Source: Hyphomonadaceae bacterium
GTDB lineage: Bacteria; Pseudomonadota; Alphaproteobacteria; Rhizobiales; Hyphomicrobiaceae
DNA: 64,000 nt
Direction of reading: 5' to 3'
Assembly: GCA_019747815.1 (NCBI GenBank)
Contig: JAIEQJ010000001.1
Span: 62,001-126,000, forward strand
Position 1 is the stretch's first letter. Each line of letters opens with the position of its first letter. The position numbers were made by a program, and so were the translations under genes. The notes beneath the pieces were generated by a model, which worked only from the letters and a program-made list of their open reading frames with translations, ran no database searches and had not been told where the DNA came from. This document shows positions 26,230 to 33,784 of this stretch, one piece after another.

Positions 26230-27393
26230 TTAGCTAAACGTGACGTCTAGTCCGCATTCTCGAGCGATGAGTAGCGTCTGAATTTGTGATGAACCGTCGC
26301 CGATCGTGCAGATGCGGTTGTCCCGCAAGTAGCGAGATACCGGACAGTCATCCATGAAACCCCACCCGCCGTGCACCTGGATCGCCATGTTGGCGACTTC
26401 CGAACCCGTCTCCGTTGCATGCAATTTGGCCATTGAGAGCGCCATCAAATCACTGCGCCCCTCGTCAACCAGCCAAGCTGCGCGATAGGTGACCAGCCGC
26501 GCGCTTTCCACTTTCAACGCCATTTTGGCGATCATTTCCTGCACGAGTTGCAACCTACCTAGGGTACCGCCGAACGCTTGGCGTGACTTCGCGTACGCGA
26601 TCGAATGGTCGAGGCTGGCTTGTGCCAAACCGAGCGAACAGGCTGACAGGAAGAGCCGGGCCGCTTGGTATCCCTTGTGTAGAACCCAGCGGCCACCATG
26701 CTTCTGGCCGACAATCGCGCTTTCAGGCAGCCGGCAGTCGTCGAGATAGAGCGGCCGCGTGTCGGAAGAGCGCCAACCCATTTTTCGGTACTTCTCGCCG
26801 CGCGAGTAGCCCGGTGCATCGTTCGGCACAAGAAATAGCGTGAACTGCTTGCGCTGCTCGTCTTTCGGGCTAGAAACCGCGAGGATCAACGCAAATGACG
26901 ATATGTCGGTGCCCGGGTTTGTGATGTAGGCTTTTTCGCCGGACAGGGACCATACGCCCGCAGTGACTTCGGTAGCTCGGGTTTTGAAGCCGGCTGTGTC
27001 GCTGCCGGCATCAGGCTCGGTACCGGCGATCGAGCACACCTTGCGTCCGGCGACTATGTCCGGAAGCCACTTGCTCTTCTGTTCCTCAGTTCCAAAGCGA
27101 GCAACAGTCAGCCCCGTCGCAATTGAGACCATAGTTGACACGGCGATTGATTGATCGGCACGTGCCAGCTCCTCGATGGCTAAGACGGTATCGAATACAC
27201 CAAGGCCAAGGCCACCGTGTTCCTCCGGAAAGGGTATCGACATGACGCCGAGTTCGCCCAGTTTCCTAAAGAGCTCGGTCGGGAAGGTGCCATCACGGTC
27301 AAGCTTCTCAGCTTGCGGCGCGATTTCGGCCTGGGCGAATTCACGTATGCGTTCTTGCAGCGCCTTTTGGTCAGGCGTCAGGTCAAAATTCAA
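26230..27393 (-). CDS. Acyl-CoA dehydrogenase
   Basis: A 387-residue FAD enzyme that introduces the alpha-beta double bond into acyl-CoA. N-terminal helical domain about 1-115, FAD/substrate block GTEPDAGSD followed by GEKAYITNPG, and C-terminal QVHGGWGFMDD with RYLRDNRICTIGDGSSQIQ. Where many short- and medium-chain enzymes have the catalytic glutamate in YEGTS, this protein has GDGSS with D366; either aspartate is the base, or the base lies elsewhere as in isovaleryl-CoA dehydrogenase. It is the second gene of operon 1, 67 bases after the TetR gene, and would supply the enoyl-CoA for the carboxylase. Confidence 0.88.
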   Translation of the reverse strand: MNFDLTPDQKALQERIREFAQAEIAPQAEKLDRDGTFPTELFRKLGELGVMSIPFPEEHGGLGLGVFDTVLAIEELARADQSIAVSTMVSIATGLTVARFGTEEQKSKWLPDIVAGRKVCSIAGTEPDAGSDTAGFKTRATEVTAGVWSLSGEKAYITNPGTDISSFALILAVSSPKDEQRKQFTLFLVPNDAPGYSRGEKYRKMGWRSSDTRPLYLDDCRLPESAIVGQKHGGRWVLHKGYQAARLFLSACSLGLAQASLDHSIAYAKSRQAFGGTLGRLQLVQEMIAKMALKVESARLVTYRAAWLVDEGRSDLMALSMAKLHATETGSEVANMAIQVHGGWGFMDDCPVSRYLRDNRICTIGDGSSQIQTLLIARECGLDVTFS

Positions 27394-27460
27394 CTTTTCC
27401 TCCCTTGGATCTTTCCTTCCTCCCTGGGGTCTTTCCGCTTCCCCCAGCGCGGCCTGCCCG

Positions 27461-28102
27461 TTATTTGTGTATTCTCGCCCTTAGCTTTGCGCCGGGACGC
27501 GAGGCCAGGCCGCGTGTTGCCATCTCTATCAAAGCGTCTGCGACGTCATCAGCCGTCCACGGCCCATCGGGCGAGTACCATTTCGTCACCCAGTGAACCG
27601 CCCCAAGCAGCATGAACATTGCGAGTTTCGGATTGAGCGGCACGATGCTGCCATCTGCGATGCCCTCCTCCACTAATCTGCGCATGCGCGCCTCGAACTC
27701 ATCGCGCAGCGCGATGATCCGTTCCGCCTGCCGGCCCGTTAGCGCATTTTCCTCGAGTATCAGCACCGGAACGCCCATTGCGCCTATCATTTCGCGCAAG
27801 TAGCCGGACATGCCGATCTGGATCTTCTCAAGGCCGTTCCGTCCCTCGGCCTCACCCTTGTCAATGCTCTCGCGGGCAATCTCCATCGCCTCTTCATGAC
27901 AGGCGAAGAGGAGGTCTTGTTTGCTCTGGACGTAACGGTAGAGGGCGGCCTTGGTCACACCCAGTCGTTCGCTAACATCCTCGAGCGTGGCGCCATGGCT
28001 GCCACGGCGGTTGAATACCTTTGCCGCCTCCCGAATAATCGCCTTCCGCTTTGCTTCCAGCACCTCTTCGCGGTCAGGAAGTACGTTGGCCCAGCGTGAC
28101 AT
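27461..28102 (-). CDS. TetR-family regulator of operon 1
   Basis: A 213-residue TetR protein. The DNA-binding helix-turn-helix is at about 38-58 (ATLEDVSERLGVTKAALYRY), followed by SKQDLLFACHEEAM. The C-terminal part (GMSGYLREMIGAMGVPVLILEEN, then AVHWVTKWYSPDGPWTADD) is like the FadR/AcrR members that sense acyl-CoA in fatty-acid and organic-acid operons. It is the first gene of operon 1 on the same strand as the transporter and catabolic genes. A promoter with an inverted repeat lies just upstream, so auto-repression together with the operon is likely, with an acyl-CoA as the probable inducer. Confidence 0.87.
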   Translation of the reverse strand: MSRWANVLPDREEVLEAKRKAIIREAAKVFNRRGSHGATLEDVSERLGVTKAALYRYVQSKQDLLFACHEEAMEIARESIDKGEAEGRNGLEKIQIGMSGYLREMIGAMGVPVLILEENALTGRQAERIIALRDEFEARMRRLVEEGIADGSIVPLNPKLAMFMLLGAVHWVTKWYSPDGPWTADDVADALIEMATRGLASRPGAKLRARIHK

Positions 28103-28140
28103 CGCAGCACTTCAAGGTATCCACACATTTAGTGATGCCC

Positions 28141-28182
28141 ACCATACGGGCATTGAAATGAATGTCAATTCACATAAGTGAA
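28141..28182 (-). promoter_or_regulatory. Promoter and operator of operon 1
   Basis: On the minus strand TTGACA (28168-28163), 16 bases, TATGGT (28146-28141) make a good sigma-70-type promoter 39 bases before the TetR start. Directly upstream of the -35 is the inverted repeat TTCAC, four bases, GTGAA (28169-28182), a likely TetR operator. The longer word ATGTCAATTCAC at 28162-28173 recurs with one change (ATGTCAGTTCAC) at 28215-28226. Confidence 0.55.
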
Positions 28183-28638
28183 CGCAGAGTAGCTTAGCCT
28201 GCGCCTCGTCATCGATGTCAGTTCACTTTCAGAACACGGTGGAGGCGTAGGCGCCGCAAAGGGTGAGATACGAGATGGCTTTGCGACCGCGTGCCGCGAG
28301 GAACGACATGTCCCAGCCGGTCGGCGGACATCTCGCCAGAGAGATCGAGGACCCAGCCCAGCTGCAACGCGTCGACGACGGTTCGGCAGTACTGAGAATC
28401 GGCCAGTGCCTGACACGTCGATCGGCGCGGCGCGGCGCCACGCTGGCCGTGCACTCCATGCTCGGCTGCGCGGGCGGCTTCGTAGTAGTCGGTCAGAAGA
28501 TCACTTTTTTCGGCCACGACCTTCCGAGAGCCGCAATCGACATTGCTGCAACATGCCCGGTCCACGCCGCTGCGCAAGCTGGCGCAGAATCATCAATGTT
28601 CGTGCTAGCGTGCCAGAGGCACCGCTCCAGCTCAATTA
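28183..28638. other. Intergenic stretch without a clear gene
   Basis: About 455 bases between the operon 1 promoter and the GntR operator. Apart from the repeat of ATGTCARTTCAC at 28215 I see no supported gene. A minus-strand reading around 28500-28340 (LTDYYEAARAAEHG, ADSQYCRTVVDAL) faintly recalls the end of Gfo/Idh oxidoreductases but is too weak to call. Confidence 0.4.
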
Positions 28639-28660
28639 TGTACTTTGCGTCCAAAGTACA
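28639..28660. promoter_or_regulatory. Perfect palindromic operator upstream of the GntR gene
   Basis: TGTACTTTG, the spacer CGTC, then CAAAGTACA: nine-base arms with no mismatch, 121 bases before the GntR start. The spacer and right half recur at 32926-32938 in front of the acetoacetate-decarboxylase-like gene. GntR/FadR-type dimers bind such sites. Confidence 0.65.
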
Positions 28661-28781
28661 AATCTGCTAGGGCTGTGCGATCAAGCGTCTTTGGTGCTGG
28701 CAAGGAGTCTCCACCCAACTGCGACCAACCCATCACCTTGCGCCCGCTCGCCCGACGGAGCACAGAGGACCTCGCGAATCC

Positions 28782-29798
28782 ATGGAGCCGCAGTCGCTCT
28801 CAGGTCACCCCCGCAAAGCAAACGATCAATCGACATCGCTCCAGCAACAGGCCTACCTCTTGCTGAAGCGCATGATCGAGAGCGGACGCATCCAGCCCGG
28901 CGAACGCCTTCTGGAGTCACAGGTGGCCAAGGCGTTCGGGGTCAGCAGGTCGCCGGCTCGCAAAGCGCTAGAAGTCCTGTGTCAGCAAAGGTTGATCCAA
29001 GAGCAGGGTGCGCGCGGCTATTGTATTCCGGACAAGACAAGATCCAAGGGATCCGGCCGACTGGCCGTTATCGAACCGATCAGGCTTGCTCTGCCGCGAC
29101 AATGGGAACGCATCTACGGCAAGGTGGAACAGGCACTCATCGCCGGAATTCTTTTCGGATCAATTCGGATCAATGATCTGCGCCTGGCTCAGCACTACGG
29201 TGTGAGCCGTACAGTAACCCGCGACCTGCTCGTGCACATGCACGGAGTCGGGTTGATCTCCAAAGATAGGTCGGGGCACTGGCTGGCAGAGCGGGTTACG
29301 CCAGATCGGATTCGGGACCTCTATGAGTTGCGACAATTTCTAGAACCGCAGGCCTTGCTTCGCGCAGCGCCATACATTCCACAGGCACTGCTTGTCAAAG
29401 CACGCGAGAATGTGGAAGCGACGCTCGCGCGGTCGCCGATCGACAGCCTGCAGTTCGACCAGGTGGAGATTGACCTACACCTCGATATTCTTGGCCTTTC
29501 GCCGAACAAGGAGGTTCTGCGAGCATTGCGGCGGACACACATCTTGTTCGGCCCCACGCGCCACCTGTTCGATCCGATCCTCGGCATTCCGATAGAGATG
29601 ATCCAAGACGCTCTTCATGAGCACTTGGAGATCATCAACTTGCTCTCCACGAAAAAACCAGCACAGGCTGCGCGCCGGTTGAGTCGGCACCTGGAGGATG
29701 CGGTCGATCGTTGGCTAGGTCGTTTCGAAGTCTCAGCGCGAATGAAGAAGATCGAGCTTCCGCCCTACCTCACGCTCGTCAGCGAGACCGAAAAGTGA
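28782..29798 (+). CDS. GntR-family regulator with two tandem winged-helix domains
   Basis: A 338-residue regulator, about 100 residues longer than ordinary FadR/FCD-type GntR proteins. The extra length is a second DNA-binding domain: the first winged helix spans about 19-83 (GRIQPGERLLESQVAKAFGV, SRSPARKALEVL) and the second about 106-172 (NDLRLAQHYGVSRTVTRDLL with GHWLAERVTP). An FCD-like ligand domain follows (about 175-320) with D/H positions in EIDLHLDILGL, EHLEIINLL and SRHLEDA. It is transcribed against its neighbours. A perfect palindrome lies upstream and a near copy before the decarboxylase operon at 32793, so it likely controls itself and that operon in response to an organic acid. 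Confidence 0.85.
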   Translation: MEPQSLSGHPRKANDQSTSLQQQAYLLLKRMIESGRIQPGERLLESQVAKAFGVSRSPARKALEVLCQQRLIQEQGARGYCIPDKTRSKGSGRLAVIEPIRLALPRQWERIYGKVEQALIAGILFGSIRINDLRLAQHYGVSRTVTRDLLVHMHGVGLISKDRSGHWLAERVTPDRIRDLYELRQFLEPQALLRAAPYIPQALLVKARENVEATLARSPIDSLQFDQVEIDLHLDILGLSPNKEVLRALRRTHILFGPTRHLFDPILGIPIEMIQDALHEHLEIINLLSTKKPAQAARRLSRHLEDAVDRWLGRFEVSARMKKIELPPYLTLVSETEK

Positions 29799-29832
29799 GG
29801 TCCGTGGGCTGCACGCCAAGCCGTCACCGGCC

Positions 29833-29933
29833 CACATTCTTCACGGCCGTAAACCATTGAAGTCCTTGGTCAGCCCACGGGCGGCCAGGATCAGGCCTTT
29901 ATCGACAACCTCGCTCGCTCTCTCAGCTGTCAT
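29833..29933 (-). pseudogene. Decayed N-terminal fragment of a LivG-type ATPase
   Basis: On the minus strand an ATG at 29933 starts MTAERASEVVDKGLILAARG followed by LTKDFNG; after loss of one T the next frame gives GFTAVKNV. LILxxRGLTKxFxGFxAVxxV is the start of LivG-type ABC ATPases, just before Walker A, which is gone. It lies 38 bases downstream of the SDR gene of the small operon that also has an orphan binding protein, so it looks like the leftover of that operon's own transporter. Confidence 0.55.
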
Positions 29934-29971
29934 GTGTCACCAACACCTTCTGTGAGAGCACTGCGCGCGGG

Positions 29972-30715
29972 TCATGCGACGGTCACGCCAGCATCCACAA
30001 CCCACGCCGCGCCATTCACATGGGCGGCTTGCTCTGACAGAAGGAAAGCGACGACATTGGCCACATCCCGGGGTTTGCCGTAGGCGACCTCCGAGGTGGC
30101 CCGGCGTATCGCGCCTGGCACGTCGCGTGCTTGCGCGTCGAGGGCATGGATCATGCGCGTGTTGATGGGGCCGGCCAGCACCGCATTGACGCGAACCGCC
30201 GTACCCGCCATGTCGAGCGCCGCGACACGCGTTAGACCGAGGACCGCATGCTTGCTCGCGACGTAGGCGGCCAAGCCTGACCGGCCGCGGATAGACGAAG
30301 ACGAAGCGGTGTTGACGACAGCGCCCTTCCCACGCTTGTGCATCCGGCCGAGAACATGTTTCAGTCCGAGAAACACGCCGCGAGCGTTGACAGCCATGAC
30401 CTGATCAAAGACGTCGTCGGGATAGTCGTGAATCGGCGCCACAACTCCTTCAATGCCCGCATTGTTGGCGAATGCGGCAATTGCGCCAAGATGCGCCTCC
30501 ACGGCGTCAACGCATGCTGCCAACTCGGCGGAGTTGCTCACATCAACAGGGATGAACATCGCTCGACGACCGCACGCGTTCACTTCGCGGACGGTTTCCG
30601 CGCCCGTGGGAGCGTCGATATCCGCGACGGCTATGTCGTACGCATCCTCGGCGAGCCGAAGCGCTATGGAGCGGCCAATGCCTCCGCCGCCACCTGTCAC
30701 GAGGGCGACTGTCAC
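29972..30715 (-). CDS. Short-chain dehydrogenase/reductase
   Basis: A 247-residue classical SDR. The probable start is the GTG at 30715, which overlaps the stop of the binding-protein gene as GTGA; a start 87 bases further upstream would lie inside that gene. TGGGGGIG (7-14), NNAG near 85-88, a serine-rich strand TASSSS and YVASK (catalytic Tyr and Lys) are all intact, and the C-terminus has NGAAWVVDAGVTVA. It oxidises an alcohol or reduces a ketone with NAD(P)(H) in the cytoplasm. It is the last intact gene of the small operon controlled from about 32936. Substrate unknown. Confidence 0.87.
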   Translation of the reverse strand: MTVALVTGGGGGIGRSIALRLAEDAYDIAVADIDAPTGAETVREVNACGRRAMFIPVDVSNSAELAACVDAVEAHLGAIAAFANNAGIEGVVAPIHDYPDDVFDQVMAVNARGVFLGLKHVLGRMHKRGKGAVVNTASSSSIRGRSGLAAYVASKHAVLGLTRVAALDMAGTAVRVNAVLAGPINTRMIHALDAQARDVPGAIRRATSEVAYGKPRDVANVVAFLLSEQAAHVNGAAWVVDAGVTVA

Positions 30716-31944
30716 GACTTGACCAACGGACAGCCGCCTTCGCCCAAGGGTCGCCAGACCAGATCGGGGGATATGGTCTTGATGACTTTGTAATAGTCCC
30801 ACGGGTACTTGGACTCGCCTGGCTTCTTCACCTCAAAGAGGTACATAGGATGTATTTTTCGGCCATCGACGCGGATGTGGCCTTTGCCGAACAGCGGATC
30901 TTCCGTCGGCATTTCCTTCATCTTGTCGACAACGGCCTTACCGTCCGCGGCGCCTCCCACCGCGGCAACCGCGCGCAGGTAATGCAATGTCGCGCCGTAC
31001 GCTCCAGCGTGCAACGCGCTCGGATAGCGACCCTCGTTACGCTGGACGAAACGCTTGGTCCATGCGCGTGTCGCGTCGTTCAAGTCCCAGTAGAACGCTT
31101 CGGTGAACTGCAGCCCCTGAGCCAGCTGCAGGCCCAACGAGTGCACGTCCGTGACGTAGAGCACCGTGGCAACGAGTCGTTGACCGCCCGCCGGGATCCC
31201 GAACTCCACCGCTTGCTTGATCGAGTTGATCGTATCGCCACCAGCATTGATGAAGCCAAGCACCTGTGCCCGTGACGTCTGCGCCTGGAGAAGGAAAGAA
31301 GAGAAGTCCTGCGTATTGAGCGGATGGCGCACGCTGCCCACGACCTTGCCACCGGCCCGGTCGACCACTTTCCTGACGTCTTGCTCCATAGTGTGGCCGA
31401 ACGCATAGTCTGCAGTCAGCGTGAACCAATTCCTGCCCCCCGACTCCACCACCGCCGTCGCCGCGCCCGTCGCAAGTGCGTAGGTATCGTAGGTCCAGTG
31501 AATGATGTTGGGTGAGCAAGCCTTGCCAGTCAGATCCGACGAAGACGCCCCTGATACCAGCAAGACTTTGTTCTTGTCCCGCACGATGTTAGCGACCGCC
31601 AAGGCGACAGAGGAATTGGGCACATCGACGATGGCATCGACGCCATCCTGATCAATCCATCTGCGGGCAATGGAGGAGGCTATGTCGGCCTTGTTCTGAT
31701 GGTCTGCGCCGACGACCTCGACTGACAGCGACCGTCCATCGCCGCGGAAGTCTTCGGTCGCCATCAGCGTTCCCAGGACGCTCCCCTTGCCCGAAACGTC
31801 CGCATAGAGGCTGGACATGTCGGTCAGCACGCCGATCTTCAGCGGCTTCGCCTGCGCGCGTGCAACACTACTGCCACACGCGATGGCCCCCAACCCAGTC
31901 AGCACAAAGGTCCGCCGGTCGACACTCGAAACTCGCCTTGTCAT
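30712..31944 (-). CDS. Periplasmic substrate-binding protein (Liv type), orphan
   Basis: A 410-residue binding protein with the type I periplasmic fold of the Liv family. The start at 31944 has GGGAGGAAG upstream. The signal is Tat-like: DRRTFVLTGLGAIACG with cleavage near ARAQA, then KPLKIGVLTDMSSLYADVSG. Later blocks DYAFGHTMEQDVRKVV and YPSALHAGAYGATLHYLRAV fit the family. No permease or ATPase is encoded in its operon, apart from a decayed LivG stub after the SDR gene. It may feed one of the three other Liv systems in the window or have lost its transporter. It sits between the decarboxylase-like gene and the SDR gene. Confidence 0.87.
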   Translation of the reverse strand: MTRRVSSVDRRTFVLTGLGAIACGSSVARAQAKPLKIGVLTDMSSLYADVSGKGSVLGTLMATEDFRGDGRSLSVEVVGADHQNKADIASSIARRWIDQDGVDAIVDVPNSSVALAVANIVRDKNKVLLVSGASSSDLTGKACSPNIIHWTYDTYALATGAATAVVESGGRNWFTLTADYAFGHTMEQDVRKVVDRAGGKVVGSVRHPLNTQDFSSFLLQAQTSRAQVLGFINAGGDTINSIKQAVEFGIPAGGQRLVATVLYVTDVHSLGLQLAQGLQFTEAFYWDLNDATRAWTKRFVQRNEGRYPSALHAGAYGATLHYLRAVAAVGGAADGKAVVDKMKEMPTEDPLFGKGHIRVDGRKIHPMYLFEVKKPGESKYPWDYYKVIKTISPDLVWRPLGEGGCPLVKS

Positions 31945-32028
31945 GCTTCTTCCTCCCGTTGAGTCGACTAAGGCTACCGGTGGCATTCGGTGCTGTTGCT
32001 CATGTGGTCCGAGCCCCGGATCGATTGA

Positions 32029-32793
32029 CTAGGGTATGAGGCGCTTCAAAAGCCGGCGATCCTCAACCTCGAAGCCGCCGCCATACACGTCCGACACAAT
32101 GAAGTGCGCGCCGAGGATCTCAGGCTCAAGATCGGCGATTGGGTCGAACACCGACGGATGAAGCTTCATGAGCGGATCACCAGGCAGGGGCGTGGAATAC
32201 TCGAGCGGGGTTCTCCGATAGACGACATCCGCATAGGCCGTTTGCGGGCGCTCTGGATGCGGAAGTCGGCGAACATGAATCTCACCCGCGGGCTGCTCAT
32301 GGGCATCAACCAGCCGTACAACCGGGGCATCTGGATCGGGGATGAATTTGAAGTCTACGAGCTGGACGCCGCGACGATTCACCCAGCCGCTTACGGCGTG
32401 GTCCTGCGTTTCATCGAAGGCGAACGTGCAGTCTTTCTTCGTGTAGCCGAAGATCTCACGCCCCGCGGCCATGCCCATTGGATCGCTGCAGTACATGAAA
32501 AGATGCGTCTGCGTGAAAAGGTCCTCGTAACGCACGGCGACAGTGACCATTAGGTCGAACATGCGACCGGCATGCAGAGCCAAGGTGTGACCAGGTGAGG
32601 CCATAAATCTGAATGCCACTCGATCGTTCACCAGCTCGAACGGTGTGTCGACCAACAGCTGTGCCACTTTGTTTCGGTCGACGCGGGTGACGACTTCCAC
32701 GGTTCGTAGCGCACACTCCCACTCCAGCGGGTAGGCCGGCGCATATGGTGGGTTCACCCCGCTGTTGGGATGCATCTTGTACTTGCCGAACAT
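32029..32793 (-). CDS. Acetoacetate decarboxylase-family protein
   Basis: A 254-residue protein of the ADC superfamily. The start at 32793 has GGGAGAG upstream. The block EIFGYTKK holds K119-K120; by alignment with ADC's YPKK motif one of these is the Schiff-base lysine that makes decarboxylation of a beta-keto acid possible. Other parts are GKYKMHPNSGVNPPYAPAY and VDTPFELVNDRVAFRF. Family members also include ring-forming enzymes and hydratases, so the reaction is open. It is the first gene of a small operon, with the binding protein 84 bases downstream, and has a promoter overlapping a GntR-type operator about 125-165 bases upstream. Confidence 0.8.
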   Translation of the reverse strand: MFGKYKMHPNSGVNPPYAPAYPLEWECALRTVEVVTRVDRNKVAQLLVDTPFELVNDRVAFRFMASPGHTLALHAGRMFDLMVTVAVRYEDLFTQTHLFMYCSDPMGMAAGREIFGYTKKDCTFAFDETQDHAVSGWVNRRGVQLVDFKFIPDPDAPVVRLVDAHEQPAGEIHVRRLPHPERPQTAYADVVYRRTPLEYSTPLPGDPLMKLHPSVFDPIADLEPEILGAHFIVSDVYGGGFEVEDRRLLKRLIP

Positions 32794-32916
32794 GCGCCTC
32801 TCCCGATTTCCGGCCCCCTTTTTGAAAGTGACCATTGCGCCTGGCGCTAGCGTCCGCGGCCAGAGCTGGCGGCTCACCTCTCCCGTGTCTCGCGTCCGTC
32901 GATGCTTCCTACAAAA

Positions 32917-32958
32917 CGTCTATTGCGTCCAAAGTACGAATAGAAAGGTTGTTGTCAA
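32917..32958 (-). promoter_or_regulatory. Promoter and second GntR-type operator before the decarboxylase gene
   Basis: On the minus strand TTGACA (32958-32953), 16 bases, TACTTT (32936-32931) forms a promoter. The -10 box lies inside a 22-base site (32917-32938) with the same CGTC spacer and the same right half CAAAGTAC as the perfect palindrome at 28639; the left half is degenerate (CGTCTATTG). Binding here would block transcription. Confidence 0.55.
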
Positions 32959-32988
32959 GCAGCCACGTTGGCCCTGCGTGATCCGTTG

Positions 32989-33037
32989 GGCGGGCGAGGG
33001 TGCGTTGGCCGCACCAGGGATGGTGTGTTCGCCCGCC
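32989..33037. terminator. Hairpin after the LivF gene of operon 2
   Basis: GGCGGGCGA (32989-32997) pairs with TCGCCCGCC (33029-33037); a smaller stem GTGCG/CGCAC (33000-33014) lies inside. It starts 36 bases after the last stop of operon 2. There is no U-run on the minus strand, so if it ends transcription it is not a classic intrinsic terminator. Confidence 0.35.
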
Positions 33038-33073
33038 AGATCAATCGTGCTTGGTCCTTGAGGGGCAGTGCGG

Positions 33074-33784
33074 TCAGACCGCGCAGTAGCGTTCCTGGAT
33101 TTCCGCATCCGCGAGTAGGCTGGCCGCGCTCGCGCGATGCACGACCGTGCCCTGGTCGATGATCACCGCCCGGTCGGCGAGCTTCAGCGCCCACTCTACA
33201 TTCTGCTCCACCAACAGCAGCGTGACGCCGCTGTCCCTGAGCTTGCGGAACAGTGTGCCCATCTCCTCGACCAGCATCGGCATAATGCCCTCGGACGGCT
33301 CGTCGAGCAGGATCATCCGCGGTCTCGAGATCATGGCGCGTGCGATGGCCAGCATCTGCTGCTCGCCCCCCGACATGGTGGTGCCCTGTTGGTCGAGCCG
33401 TTCCTTGAGGCGAGGGAAGCTCCTGGCGATCTCGTCGATCGCTTCCACCTCGTCGATCGATGCCCGCGATGATACGAGGCCGATCTGCAGGTTCTCCTTG
33501 ACCGTCAGGCCCGGCGCGATCCTGCGCTCTTCGGGTACGTAGGCGAGACCCAGCTGGTAGCGTTCGTGCGCCGGCAGCGGCAGCAGCTCCCGGCCACTAA
33601 AGCTCACTCGTCCCGTGGCCTTGGGCATCAGACCCATGACGGCCTTGATGGTGCTGGTCTTGCCCGCGCCGTTGCGGCCGACGAGTGCCAGGATCTCGCC
33701 CCGCTCCACCGCGAACGATAGGCCATGGATGATGTGGCTGGCGCCGTACCAGGCGTTGAGGTCTTCGATTTCAAGCAGCGCCAT
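33074..33784 (-). CDS. Branched-chain-type ABC transporter ATPase (LivF-like)
   Basis: A 236-residue ATPase of usual LivF length. Walker A GRNGAGKT (36-43), signature MSGGEQQMLAIARAM, Walker B MILLDEPSEGIMP, and the conserved RKLRDSGVTLLLVEQNVEWAL near the H-loop. It is the last gene of operon 2 and overlaps LivG by 14 bases. Unlike the LivF proteins of operons 1 and 3 it lacks the basic C-terminal tail, marking a different transporter lineage. It supplies energy for uptake of the compound presumably oxidised by the Mo-hydroxylase encoded upstream. Confidence 0.9.
   Translation of the reverse strand: MALLEIEDLNAWYGASHIIHGLSFAVERGEILALVGRNGAGKTSTIKAVMGLMPKATGRVSFSGRELLPLPAHERYQLGLAYVPEERRIAPGLTVKENLQIGLVSSRASIDEVEAIDEIARSFPRLKERLDQQGTTMSGGEQQMLAIARAMISRPRMILLDEPSEGIMPMLVEEMGTLFRKLRDSGVTLLLVEQNVEWALKLADRAVIIDQGTVVHRASAASLLADAEIQERYCAV

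Noticed and set aside
28340-28500. Minus-strand residues resembling the C-terminus of Gfo/Idh oxidoreductases
   Set aside because: The likeness is limited to a few residues (TDYYEAARAAE, ADSQYCRTVVDAL) in a low-complexity context; not enough for a pseudogene call.
28263-28670. An open frame of 135 codons on the plus strand before the GntR gene
   Set aside because: No recognisable domain and no ribosome site; it runs through the palindromic operator. Minus-strand frames here are equally open, as expected for GC-rich DNA.
29802-29880. Ten-base inverted repeat CCGTGGGCTG/CAGCCCACGG as a terminator of the GntR gene
   Set aside because: The loop is 59 bases and there is no U-run; one arm lies in the LivG remnant, so pairing may be chance.
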